Below, in pieces: positions 35,743-43,259 of a stretch of DNA of 64,000 nt. The stretch lies in contig NZ_CP108055.1 in NCBI RefSeq assembly GCF_036174265.1, positions 9,052,001-9,116,000 on the forward strand, written 5' to 3'. Numbering within the stretch: position 1 is the stretch's first letter; the number at the start of each line of letters is the position of its first letter. Under the pieces are notes generated by a model, which was not told the origin of the DNA, searched no databases, and saw nothing but the letters and a program-made list of their open reading frames with translations. Made by a program: the position numbers and the translations under genes. Source of the DNA: Streptomyces sp. NBC_00285. Lineage in GTDB: Bacteria > Actinomycetota > Actinomycetes > Streptomycetales > Streptomycetaceae.

Positions 35743-36519
35743 TCAGTCGAGGCCGCCGAGGACGTTCTGGTCCCAGTCGATCACCGATCCGGTCACCACG
35801 CCCGACCGGTCGGACAGCAGGAGGACCACGAAGTCGGCGATCTCGTCCGGCTGGCCGAGCTTGCCCATCGGGAGCCGGGCGGCGGCCTCCACGAGCCAGT
35901 CGTCGGCGGCACCGTGGAAGGCCTTCTGGGTGGCGTCCTCACCCTCGGTCGCCGTCCAGCCGATGTTGAGACCGTTGATCCGGACCCGGTCCCAGCGGTG
36001 CGCGTGCGCGGCGTTGCGGGTGAGGCCGATCAGTCCGGCCTTCGCGGCGACGTAGGGCGCCAGGAACGACTGCCCGCCGTGCGCCGAGGACGTGATGATG
36101 TTGACGATCGTGCCGGGCGCACCCCGGCCGACCATGTCCGCGACGGCCGCCTGCATGGCGAAGAACGGGGCCTTCAGGTTGATCGCGATGTGCTGGTCGA
36201 ACAGCTCGGGCGTGGTGTCGAGAAGCGTGCCCCGGGAGGTGAGCCCGGCGGAGTTCACCAGGCAGTCGACCCGGCCGTACGCCTCGATGACCCGCGTGAC
36301 GGACGCCTTGGCCTGCTCGGCGTCGGCGAGGTCGGCGCGGACGAACATCGCCTTGCCGCCGGCCGCCGCCAGCTCCGCCACCAGAGCCTCACCGGGCTCG
36401 GGCCGGCGCCCGGTGACGGCCACGACCGCCTCCTCACGGACGGCGGCCCGCGCGATCGCGGCACCGACGCCCTGGCTGCCGCCGTTGACGAGGACGACCT
36501 TGTCGTCGAGAAGTCCCAT
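35743..36519 (-). CDS. Short-chain dehydrogenase/reductase (SDR)
   Basis: A 258-aa classical SDR. The ATG at 36519 gives MGLLDDKVVLVNGGSQGVGA. The cofactor motif is NGGSQGVG, with Asn where TGxxxGxG has Thr. NSAG follows at ~aa 88, and the catalytic Ser (ITSSAHGG) and YVAAK (YxxxK) are intact. The C-terminus (GSVIDWDQNVLGGLD) is typical of sugar or polyol dehydrogenases. It lies between the PhyH-type dioxygenase and the inositol-dehydrogenase-like gene in one operon. It probably oxidises a hydroxyl of the same substrate series. The substrate is unknown. Confidence 0.9.
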   Translation of the reverse strand: MGLLDDKVVLVNGGSQGVGAAIARAAVREEAVVAVTGRRPEPGEALVAELAAAGGKAMFVRADLADAEQAKASVTRVIEAYGRVDCLVNSAGLTSRGTLLDTTPELFDQHIAINLKAPFFAMQAAVADMVGRGAPGTIVNIITSSAHGGQSFLAPYVAAKAGLIGLTRNAAHAHRWDRVRINGLNIGWTATEGEDATQKAFHGAADDWLVEAAARLPMGKLGQPDEIADFVVLLLSDRSGVVTGSVIDWDQNVLGGLD

Positions 36520-36569
36520 GAATGTGCCAGTCCCTTTCAGATCTCGTACGGCTCGCCGGTCGTGACGAG

Positions 36570-37736
36570 TCAGCTCGTGCGCCGGTCGGCGCCGGCCCGC
36601 AGCGCGTCCCGCAGCACTCGCGCGATCCAGCCCTCGGCGAGCGCGCGCCGTACGAGGTCCGCCTGCGAGGGCGAGGCCAGACCGTCGACCGGTGGGTCGC
36701 TGTCGAGGTTGGTGGGGAAGGGGTAGCCCTCGGCGCTCGCGGCGATCACGTTGTCCAGCCACTGCACGTCGGCGCCCTCCGCCTTGCGCCGCAGCAGCAC
36801 GGGGTAGACGGCGTTCGACACCGCCTCCCGGTCCACGGTCTCCATGGCCCGCCCGAACGCCGAGGACACCTGGAGCAGGTTGACCGTGCGCCGTACGTCC
36901 GTGGTGCGGTTGGTCCCGGCCGCGTGGAACAGCGCCGGGTTGAAGAACACGGCGTCGCCCTTCGCGAGCGGCAGCTGAACGTGGCGCTCCTTGAAGTACG
37001 CCTGGAACTCCGGCCGCCGCCACGCCAGATAACCGGGCTCGAACTGCTGCGAGAACGGCAGGTACAGCGTGGGTCCCGACTCGACCGGCATGTCGCAGTG
37101 CGCGACGGCGCCCTGGAGCGTCAGCACGGGGGAGAGGCGGTGCACATGCGCCGGATAGGCCGCGGCGACCTCGTCGGAGAGGAAACCGAGGTGGTAGTCG
37201 CGGTGCACGGTCTGGGCGAGGCCGCCCGGGTTGACCACGTTGACCTGCGAGGTGACCTGGTAACCGGGGCCGAGCCAGGCCTCGCAGGCCAGGGCGACGA
37301 CAGGGTTGGCGTAGTAGTCGGCGAACGCCGAGGGGTCGTAGAGGGCAGCCTTCTCCAGCGCGTTCCACACCCGCTCGTTGGCGCCGGGCTTCGCGAAGTG
37401 ATCACCCGCGGGCGCGCCCGCCGCGTACTGCTCGCGGATCAGTGAGTCGAAGACGTCGGTGAACCGGTCGACCACCGCGGGATCGGCGTACGCCCCCTGG
37501 AATACCACGACCCCGGGGCCGTCGGTCAGGGCCCGCACCAGCTCCGCCTGCACGTCCCGGCGGTCCTTGGCGCCGAGGACGCGCTCGGCGTCGTACAGCA
37601 GGATGTTCTGCTCCACACCGGCGGCGTACGGATAGTCGGCGGGTTCGGCCGTGCGCTCGACGAGCGCCCGGAACGAGTCGAGGTCGCAGTCCTGCTCGGT
37701 CAGCCAGGCGCGATGGTGTACGGCGGTGAAGGACAT
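36570..37736 (-). CDS. Phytanoyl-CoA dioxygenase (PhyH) family Fe(II)/2-oxoglutarate enzyme
   Basis: A 388-aa protein, MSFTAVHHRAWLTEQDCDLD.... The iron-binding facial triad is visible: TVHRDYHLG (HxD, ~aa 180-182) and the distal His in FHAAGTNRTTDVRR, where the later Arg would hold 2-oxoglutarate. LTLQGAVAHCDMPVESGPTLYLPFSQ matches PhyH members acting on small polar substrates. It is the first gene of a minus-strand operon with an SDR and an inositol-dehydrogenase-like gene, read from an operator-bearing promoter shared with a LacI regulator. It would hydroxylate or oxidatively cleave something (for example an alkyl ether or phosphonate) to release the polyol its neighbours oxidise. That is inference. 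Confidence 0.87.
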   Translation of the reverse strand: MSFTAVHHRAWLTEQDCDLDSFRALVERTAEPADYPYAAGVEQNILLYDAERVLGAKDRRDVQAELVRALTDGPGVVVFQGAYADPAVVDRFTDVFDSLIREQYAAGAPAGDHFAKPGANERVWNALEKAALYDPSAFADYYANPVVALACEAWLGPGYQVTSQVNVVNPGGLAQTVHRDYHLGFLSDEVAAAYPAHVHRLSPVLTLQGAVAHCDMPVESGPTLYLPFSQQFEPGYLAWRRPEFQAYFKERHVQLPLAKGDAVFFNPALFHAAGTNRTTDVRRTVNLLQVSSAFGRAMETVDREAVSNAVYPVLLRRKAEGADVQWLDNVIAASAEGYPFPTNLDSDPPVDGLASPSQADLVRRALAEGWIARVLRDALRAGADRRTS

Positions 37737-37750
37737 CGGCGTCCTCTCGG

Positions 37751-37790
37751 TGACAGGGGCGACTCAGCGCTGTCATTCTTGTCATGACAA
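37751..37790. promoter_or_regulatory. Palindromic operators between the PhyH operon and the LacI gene
   Basis: A perfect 12-bp palindrome TTGTCATGACAA (37779-37790) and an inverted pair TGACAG/CTGTCA (37751-37756, 37770-37775) lie between the divergent genes. They share the TGTCA half-site. The 12-bp palindrome covers an upstream in-frame ATG (37784) of the LacI gene, which argues that the real start is the GTG at 37844. These sites are the likely targets of that regulator. Confidence 0.7.
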
Positions 37791-37843
37791 ACGCGTCGAA
37801 CAACCAGCAGGCGGCCATCAAAAACCCCTCAAGGAGCAGACAC

Positions 37844-38863
37844 GTGGGACACCCGTTCCCCATTCGGGAAATCGCACGTCAGGCGGGGCTGAGCGAGGCC
37901 ACCGTCGACCGGGTCCTGAACGACAGGGGCGGCGTGCGGGTCAGCACGGCCCGCGAGGTCCAGCAGGCGATCACCGACCTGGACCGGCAGCGCACCCAGG
38001 TCCGGCTGGTCGGCCGCACCTTCATGATCGACATCGTGATGCAGACACCGGAGCGCTTCTCCACGGCGGTACGCGCCGCTCTGGAGGCCGAGCTGCCCGC
38101 CCTGCACCCGGCCGTCGTGCGCTCCCGCTTCCACTTCCGCGAGACGGGCCCGGGCGCCGAACTGACGAAGACCCTCGACCGGATAGCGCGGCGCGGTTCC
38201 CAGGGCGTGATCCTCAAGGCCCCGGACGTCCCCGAGGTCACGGCGGCCGTCGGCCGGCTCGCGGAGGCGGGCATCCCCGTGGTCACCCTGGTCACCGACC
38301 TGCCCTCCACCGCCCGCCTCGCCTACGTCGGCATCGACAACCGGGCCGCCGGAGCGACGGCGGCGTACCTGACGGGCCAGTGGCTCGGCGACCGCCCCGG
38401 CAACGTCCTCACCAGCCTGAGCAGCGGCTTCTTCCGCAACGAGGAAGAGCGCGAGATGGGGTTCCGCAGCGCCATGCGGACCCGGCACCCGGATCGCAGC
38501 GTCGTCGAGATCGCCGAGGGACAGGGCCTGGACGCCACGCAGTACGACCTCGTGAGGGCCGCGCTGGAGCGGGATCCGGAGATCCGCGCGGTGTACTCGA
38601 TCGGCGGCGGCAACATCGCCACACTGCGGGCCTTCGAGGACCTGGGCCGGGAGTGCGCGGTGTTCGTGGCCCACGACCTGGACCACGACAACGACCGTCT
38701 GCTGCGGGAACACCGGCTGTCCGCCGTGCTCCACCACGACCTGCGGCAGGACATGCGGGAGGCGTGCCAGATCGTGATGCGGGCCCACGGCGCGCTGCCG
38801 CCGGCGGGGGTGACGGCACCTTCGGCGATACAGGTCGTGACGCCGTACAACATGCCGTACTAG
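37844..38863 (+). CDS. LacI-family transcriptional regulator
   Basis: A 339-aa regulator. I choose GTG 37844 because AAGGAG lies 7 nt upstream and because an operator-like palindrome overlaps the more distal ATG at 37784. The helix-turn-helix is at the extreme N-terminus (FPIREIARQAGLSEATVDRVLNDR, aa ~4-28). A periplasmic-binding-like effector domain follows (VILKAPDVPEVTAAVGRLAEAG, YVGIDNRAAGATAAYLTGQWLG, VYSIGGGNIATLRAFEDLG). The SEATVDRVLNDR recognition helix differs from the usual SxxTVSRVLN. It is divergent from the PhyH-SDR-Gfo operon and probably represses it. Confidence 0.9.
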   Translation: MGHPFPIREIARQAGLSEATVDRVLNDRGGVRVSTAREVQQAITDLDRQRTQVRLVGRTFMIDIVMQTPERFSTAVRAALEAELPALHPAVVRSRFHFRETGPGAELTKTLDRIARRGSQGVILKAPDVPEVTAAVGRLAEAGIPVVTLVTDLPSTARLAYVGIDNRAAGATAAYLTGQWLGDRPGNVLTSLSSGFFRNEEEREMGFRSAMRTRHPDRSVVEIAEGQGLDATQYDLVRAALERDPEIRAVYSIGGGNIATLRAFEDLGRECAVFVAHDLDHDNDRLLREHRLSAVLHHDLRQDMREACQIVMRAHGALPPAGVTAPSAIQVVTPYNMPY

Positions 38864-38867
38864 ATAC

Positions 38868-38895
38868 GGGGAGCGACGGCTTCGTCCGTCTCCCC
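38868..38895 (+). terminator. Hairpin after the LacI gene
   Basis: GGGGAGCGACGG and CCGTCTCCCC form a 10-bp stem with a 2-nt bulge, directly after the LacI stop. The remaining gap to 39088 holds no recognised feature. Confidence 0.55.
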
Positions 38896-39088
38896 TACCA
38901 GCGGTGCAGTGGTGCGAGGCGACGGCGTCCGCCCGGGCACCGGTGGTCGCTTCCGGAGCGCCGGTGGCGTTCGTGACGGTCCCCGCTCGTGCCCCGCCGA
39001 AATTGCCGTCACCGCCCCGGCCTCGGCCGACGACACCGGCCCATGCGGCGACCGCACACAGCAGGCACCCGTCATCCCCGCCCGGACC

Positions 39089-40243
39089 TCATGCCGACAC
39101 CTCCACCCACGAACGGCTCTCCGCGGACCGGGACATGGCGTCCAGTACGGCGGCGCTGTGCACGGCGTCCTGCAACGTGGCCCCGTACGACGTGTCCTCG
39201 GCGATCGACCGCAGGAAGCGGTACGCCTCCACGACCTTCAGGTCGTCGTAGCCCATGGCGTTGGCCGCGCCCGGTTGGAAGGCGCCGAACTCCCCGTCGC
39301 CCGGGCCGACATACGTGGTGCTGACCGGCTGGTCCTGGTAGGTCGTGCCGCGGCTGACACCCAGCTCGCCCATACGGCGGAAGTCCCAGAACACCGCGCC
39401 CTTCGTGCCGTGCACCTCGAAGCCGTAGTTGTTCTGCTCGCCGACCGAGACCCGGCAGGCCTCCAGGACGCCACGGGCGCCGGAGGCGAAGCGCAGCAGA
39501 CAGTTGACGTAGTCCTCGTTCTCGACCGGTCCGAGCTCTCCGGTCGCGAGGGTGTGCCCTGCGGTGGCGCCGGTGGGGCGGGCGCGCTCCGGCAGGAAGA
39601 TCGCGGTGTCGGCGGTCAGCGAGACGATGTCACCGAGCAGGAAACGGGCCAGGTCCGCGCCGTGCGAGGCGAGGTCGCCGAGCACTCCGCTGCCGCCGCG
39701 CTCACGCTCGTAGCGCCAGGTCAGGGCGCCCTGCGGGTGGGCCGCGTAGTCGCTGAACAGCCGGACGCGGACATGGGTGACCGTGCCGATCTCACCGGCG
39801 GCGATCAGCTCGCGGGCGGCCTCCACGGCGGGCGCGTTGCGGTAGTTGAAGCCGACCGCGCTGCGCACCCCCGTCGAGGCCACCGCGTCGGCGACCGCAC
39901 GGGCGTCCGCGGCCGTCAGGCCCACCGGCTTCTCGATCCAGATGTGCTTGCCGGCCTCGGCCATCGCGACACCGATCTCGCGGTGCAGGAAGTTCGGGGC
40001 GGTGATGCTGACGGCCTGCACGCGCGGGTCGCTGACGATCTCGCGCCAGTCGCGGCTCGTCGAGGCGAACCCGAACCGGTCGGCGGCCTCCTCGGCCCGT
40101 CCCGGGACGTCCTCGGCGACGGTCACGAGCAGCGGACGCAGGGCGAGCCCGGGGTAGTGGTGCGGGACACGGGCGTAGGCCTGGGTGTGCACCCGTCCCA
40201 TCCAGCCGAATCCGACGACGGCGATGCCCAGCGTGTCCACCAT
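39089..40243 (-). CDS. Gfo/Idh/MocA family oxidoreductase under LacI control
   Basis: A 384-aa dehydrogenase. The start at ATG 40243 (MVDTLGIAVVGFGWMGRVHT) has AGAGGGG ~10 nt upstream; an upstream in-frame ATG at 40273 would overlap the operator. Motifs: VVGFGWMGRVHTQAY, WIEKPVGLTAADARAVADAV (EKP, ~aa 104) and LGDLASHGADLARFLLGDI with the catalytic His/Asp pattern. The C-terminal half carries GFEVHGTKGAVFWDFRRMGEL, typical of larger members. It is divergent from a LacI regulator, with matching palindromes at both promoters. The substrate is unknown, presumably a sugar or cyclitol. Confidence 0.88.
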   Translation of the reverse strand: MVDTLGIAVVGFGWMGRVHTQAYARVPHHYPGLALRPLLVTVAEDVPGRAEEAADRFGFASTSRDWREIVSDPRVQAVSITAPNFLHREIGVAMAEAGKHIWIEKPVGLTAADARAVADAVASTGVRSAVGFNYRNAPAVEAARELIAAGEIGTVTHVRVRLFSDYAAHPQGALTWRYERERGGSGVLGDLASHGADLARFLLGDIVSLTADTAIFLPERARPTGATAGHTLATGELGPVENEDYVNCLLRFASGARGVLEACRVSVGEQNNYGFEVHGTKGAVFWDFRRMGELGVSRGTTYQDQPVSTTYVGPGDGEFGAFQPGAANAMGYDDLKVVEAYRFLRSIAEDTSYGATLQDAVHSAAVLDAMSRSAESRSWVEVSA

Positions 40244-40260
40244 GACTGACAGCCCCTCTT

Positions 40261-40272
40261 TGGACCGGTCCA
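40261..40272. promoter_or_regulatory. LacI-type operator, oxidoreductase side
   Basis: TGGACCGGTCCA is a perfect 12-bp palindrome 18 nt upstream of the oxidoreductase start. The related site at 40341-40356 has the same TGGA...GGTCCA frame, so the two are probably bound by the same LacI protein. Confidence 0.75.
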
Positions 40273-40340
40273 TATTCTGTCCAGGTCACCTTGGGTGCCG
40301 TCTCCGCAAGCTGTCAACCCTTTGACAAGCCGCACCGGGC

Positions 40341-40356
40341 CATGGAACGGTCCATG
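40341..40356. promoter_or_regulatory. LacI-type operator, regulator side (autoregulation)
   Basis: CATGGAACGGTCCATG is a 16-bp near-palindrome (one central mismatch pair) containing TGGAACGGTCCA, matching the TGGACCGGTCCA site 70 nt away. It overlaps two candidate ATG starts of the LacI gene (40342, 40354), which favours the ATG at 40360 or a leaderless message. Confidence 0.72.
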
Positions 40357-40359
40357 CTC

Positions 40360-41364
40360 ATGAGACCGCCGACGATCCGCGATGTGGCCGACCGGGCCGG
40401 TGTCTCGAAGTCACTGGTCTCCCTCGTCCTGAGGGGCTCCGACCAGGTGCGCCCGGAGAAGCGGGACGCCGTCCTGCGGGCCGTGCGCGAGCTCGGCTAC
40501 CGCCCGAACGCCGCCGCCCGCAGCCTCAGCGAGCAGCGCACCCGCACGGTGGGCGTCCTCCTGAACGATCTGCGCAACCCCTGGTTCGTCGACCTGCTCG
40601 ACGGTCTGAACTCCCTGCTCCACGACAACGGCCTGCGCATGCTCCTGGCCGACGCCCGCCTCAACCGCCGTACCGGGCAGGACCCGGCCGGTCCCTTCCT
40701 CGACCTCGGGGTGGACGGCCTGGTCGTGGTCGGCACCCTGCCCGACCCCGCCGCGCTCGGGGCGGTGGCCGAGCGCCTCCCGGTGGTGGTGGCGGGTGCG
40801 CGCGAACCGAGGCTGCCGGGCGTGGACGTCGTCGCCAACGACGACGAGCGCGGCGCCCGCCTGGTCACCGAGCACCTGATCGGCCTCGGCCACCGGCGCA
40901 TCGCGCACATCGCGGGATACGGCGCGGTCGGCGAGCTGCGCCGGCGCAGCTTCGAGGCGACCATGGCGGCGCACGGCCTCGCGGGGGAGGCGCTCGTCGA
41001 GCCGAGCGACATGACCGAGGAGGGCGGCTACCGCACCACGGTCCGGCTGCTGAGCCGCCCCGGCCGGCCGACGGCCGTGTTCGCCTTCAACGACATCGCC
41101 GCCATCGGTGCGCTGTCGGCCGCCGAGGAACTGGGCCTGGGCGTCCCGCGCGACCTGTCCCTCGTCGGCTACGACAACACGAGCATCGCCCGGCTGCGCC
41201 ACGTCTGGCTCACCACCGTGGACAACGCCAGCCACGAGGTCGGCCGCGGCGCGGCACGCTGTCTCCTGGACCGGTTCGAGGGGCGCGGGGGAGCGGGCCG
41301 TACGGATCTCGCCGCCCCGGCGCTGGAGATCCGGGGGACGACGGCGAGCCCGCTCACAGATTGA
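40360..41364 (+). CDS. LacI-family transcriptional regulator
   Basis: A 334-aa LacI protein: MRPPTIRDVADRAGVSKSLV, a textbook HTH, then the hinge YRPNAAARSLSEQRTRTVGVLL and a sugar-binding effector domain (VANDDERGARLVTEHLIGLGHRRIAHIAG, TAVFAFNDIAAIGALSAAEELGLGVP). The start is uncertain: ATGs at 40342, 40354 and 40360 are in frame, none has a good ribosome-binding site, and the first two lie inside the operator. I choose 40360 as the one just outside it. It is divergent from the oxidoreductase ending at 39089 and should repress it and itself. Its 3' end overlaps the convergent cupin gene by 11 nt. Confidence 0.9.
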   Translation: MRPPTIRDVADRAGVSKSLVSLVLRGSDQVRPEKRDAVLRAVRELGYRPNAAARSLSEQRTRTVGVLLNDLRNPWFVDLLDGLNSLLHDNGLRMLLADARLNRRTGQDPAGPFLDLGVDGLVVVGTLPDPAALGAVAERLPVVVAGAREPRLPGVDVVANDDERGARLVTEHLIGLGHRRIAHIAGYGAVGELRRRSFEATMAAHGLAGEALVEPSDMTEEGGYRTTVRLLSRPGRPTAVFAFNDIAAIGALSAAEELGLGVPRDLSLVGYDNTSIARLRHVWLTTVDNASHEVGRGAARCLLDRFEGRGGAGRTDLAAPALEIRGTTASPLTD

Positions 41365-41698
41365 TCGCGTACGCCTTCCGCAGTGTCTCGTGCACCGTCC
41401 ACGTCGTACGGTCGCCCTCCCGCAGCACGGCCATGTCGCCGGGCCCCACCCGAAGCGTCGGGCCGCCGTCGACCTCGATGGTCGCCGAGCCGCTGACGAC
41501 GACGAACAGCTCGTCCGCCTCAGTGTCGGTGACGACCCCGGGCGTGATCTGCCAGATGCCGCGGATCTGACGTCCGTCCTGCGACTCCCAGACCACCTTC
41601 CCGGTCACCTCGGGCGTCCCGGAGACGATCTGCTCCCGGGCGAGGGGCTCCGACTCGAGCTCGGCGTCGGGGATGTGGAGTACGAAGCTGTGGTCCAT
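41354..41698 (-). CDS. Small cupin-domain protein
   Basis: A 114-aa single-domain cupin starting at ATG 41698 (MDHSFVLHIPDAELESEPLA). A compact beta-barrel pattern is visible: RGIWQITPGVVTDTEADELF, VVSGSATIEVDGG, LRVGPGDMAVLREGDRTTWTVHE. This is the cupin_3 (DUF861) style, with few metal-binding His residues retained. Such proteins are sugar-modifying or ureidoglycolate-type enzymes, or small sensors. Its 3' end overlaps the LacI gene by 11 nt on the opposite strand. No specific function can be assigned. Confidence 0.82.
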   Translation of the reverse strand: MDHSFVLHIPDAELESEPLAREQIVSGTPEVTGKVVWESQDGRQIRGIWQITPGVVTDTEADELFVVVSGSATIEVDGGPTLRVGPGDMAVLREGDRTTWTVHETLRKAYAINL

Positions 41699-41822
41699 GG
41701 GGGCGACCCTAGCGGGGCCGTTCCCGACCCGTCCGTCGACAGTGTGCGGAGTGTCGGCGCAGGTGGGAGGACACTTCGTCGCGGACTGGCGGCGTGCCTC
41801 GGCCCGGGTGATCGTGGAGGGC

Positions 41823-42335
41823 ATGGCGGACACCGAGCTTGCCGCGGCCCGGCCGCACCAGCACGACACCCGTGAGGCCGTCCTCTTCGGCGGCGTCTAC
41901 GGCTCGGTCCTCGCCTGCTCCATGGTCGCGGCCCTCACCCAGTACGGGCACACCTCCCGCGGCAGCCGCCGCTACGACGCCCTCTGGCTGCTGGTGACCG
42001 CCCTCGCCTCCGCCCTCGCGCACGGCTACGCCCACTACATCGCCGACCGCGCCCCGCACCGCCGCTGGGACGCCCTGCGCACCCTCGCCGACGAGTGGCC
42101 CCTGGTCGCCGCGGTCCTGCCGACGGTCCTCCTGCTGGCCGGTGCCGGCTGGGGCTGGTGGCCGGCGAACGGCGTCGAGTACGCGGCCTTCGTCCTCAAC
42201 ATCACCCTCCTGTTCACCCTCGGCCTGGTCACGGCCCGCTGGTCGCACCGTCCGTGGGCCGTCGCGGTGGCCATCGGGGTGGTGGACGCGATGCTGGGAG
42301 TGGTGGTCGTGGTGGCGAACACCCTGATCAAGTAG
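41823..42335 (+). CDS. Integral membrane protein, function unknown
   Basis: A protein of ~170 aa with about five hydrophobic segments: EAVLFGGVYGSVLACSMVAA, DALWLLVTALASALAHGYAH, WPLVAAVLPTVLLLAGAGWG, AAFVLNITLLFTLGLVTA and the C-terminal VAIGVVDAMLGVVVVVANTL. The ATG at 41823 follows GGAGG very closely, so a GTG a few codons upstream is also possible. Polar stretches such as HQHDTRE and YIADRAPHRRW lie at the helix borders. I do not recognise a family. It stands alone between the cupin gene (divergent) and the broken MFS gene (convergent). Confidence 0.7.
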   Translation: MADTELAAARPHQHDTREAVLFGGVYGSVLACSMVAALTQYGHTSRGSRRYDALWLLVTALASALAHGYAHYIADRAPHRRWDALRTLADEWPLVAAVLPTVLLLAGAGWGWWPANGVEYAAFVLNITLLFTLGLVTARWSHRPWAVAVAIGVVDAMLGVVVVVANTLIK

Positions 42336-42363
42336 GCGGACGGAGCCGCCGTCCGGCCCGGGC

Positions 42364-42895
42364 CTACGCCTTGGCGGTGACCTCCGCGGGCGCCGCCGGA
42401 CCGTCGGCCGGAGCGCCCTGCGCCCCCCGCCGCTGACGGGGAATGAGGGTCGCGGCGAGGAAGGCGAGCAGCGCGGCCCCGGCGCCGATGGCCATGACGA
42501 CCTTGAAGCCGTTCTCCGAGGGCAGTGCGACCCCGCCGAAGTCGGTGGTCATCTGGGCCAGGATCACGCCGGCGAGAGCACTGGCGAAGGAGGTGCCCAG
42601 GGACCGCATCAGGGTGTTGAGGCTGTTGGCGGCACCTGTCTGGGTGGGGTCCAGGGCACCCATGATCAGCGCGGGCAGCGCGCCGTAGGTGAAGCCGACT
42701 CCGGCGCCGATGATGCAGGAGACCAGGACGAGGTGCCAGACCTCGGACATCAGGACGATGTTCAGGCCGTAGCCGGCGGCGACGATCAGGGCGCCGATCA
42801 TCAGGGTGACCTTGGGGCCCTTGGCCTTGGTGACGCCCGCGGAGACGGCGGACATGGCCATCATGACCAGGCCCTGCGGGGCCAGCAGCAGAGGC
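42364..42895 (-). pseudogene. 5'-truncated MFS transporter (DHA2/EmrB-QacA type)
   Basis: The minus-strand frame encodes the last ~170 residues of a major-facilitator exporter: PLLLAPQGLVMMAMSAVSAG, VTLMIGALIVAAGYGLNIVL, ALIMGALDPTQTGAANSLNTL, RSLGTSFASALAGVILAQ and a final helix before a Pro/Ala tail. The family normally has ~450-500 residues and 12-14 helices; only about the last five remain. The frame runs without a start straight into the head-to-head MarR fragment at ~42895. The ATGs inside are internal Met residues of a helix. One deletion appears to have removed the 5' ends of both genes. Confidence 0.85.
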
Positions 42896-43190
42896 CTCCC
42901 ACGTCACCCGCCAACTGCGGCAGCTGGAGCGGAGCGGGTACGTCGTGCGGATCGCGGACCCGGACGACCGCAGGGCCCAGCGCGTGCAGCTCACGGACGC
43001 GGGCCTCGCGGCGGTGGAGCGCATCCGGGAGGCGAGCCGCCGGGGCGTGGAACTGGCCCTGGCGGAGTGGACGCCCGAGGAACTGGAGCATCTCGCGGTG
43101 CTCTTCCGCCGGCTGGTCCACGACTTCCTCGCCCACACCGAGACCCCGCTCGACCTCCCCGCCCGGGCGCCCGCCGCGAGCCCCACGTGA
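42896..43190 (+). pseudogene. 5'-truncated MarR-family regulator
   Basis: The plus-strand frame begins abruptly with ASHVTRQLRQLERSGYVVRI, then ADPDDRRAQRVQLTDAGLAAV and VFRRLVHDFL-like helices, ending at TGA 43190. This is the recognition helix, wing and C-terminal dimerisation helix of a MarR protein. The first ~50 residues are missing. An internal ATG at 42945 would give 81 aa without the recognition helix, so no functional DNA binding is expected. It abuts the truncated MFS gene head to head, a typical MarR-exporter pair before the deletion. Confidence 0.85.
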
Positions 43191-43259
43191 AGTGGTCGAG
43201 CCCCGGACGCGAACGCCACCGGCGCACAGGAGGGCTCTTGGCGATTCGGATTCCTGCCG

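Noticed and set aside
42945..43190. The 81-aa ATG frame as a real small protein
   Set aside because: It is the internal part of a MarR protein whose frame continues upstream to the 42895 junction without its N-terminal half.
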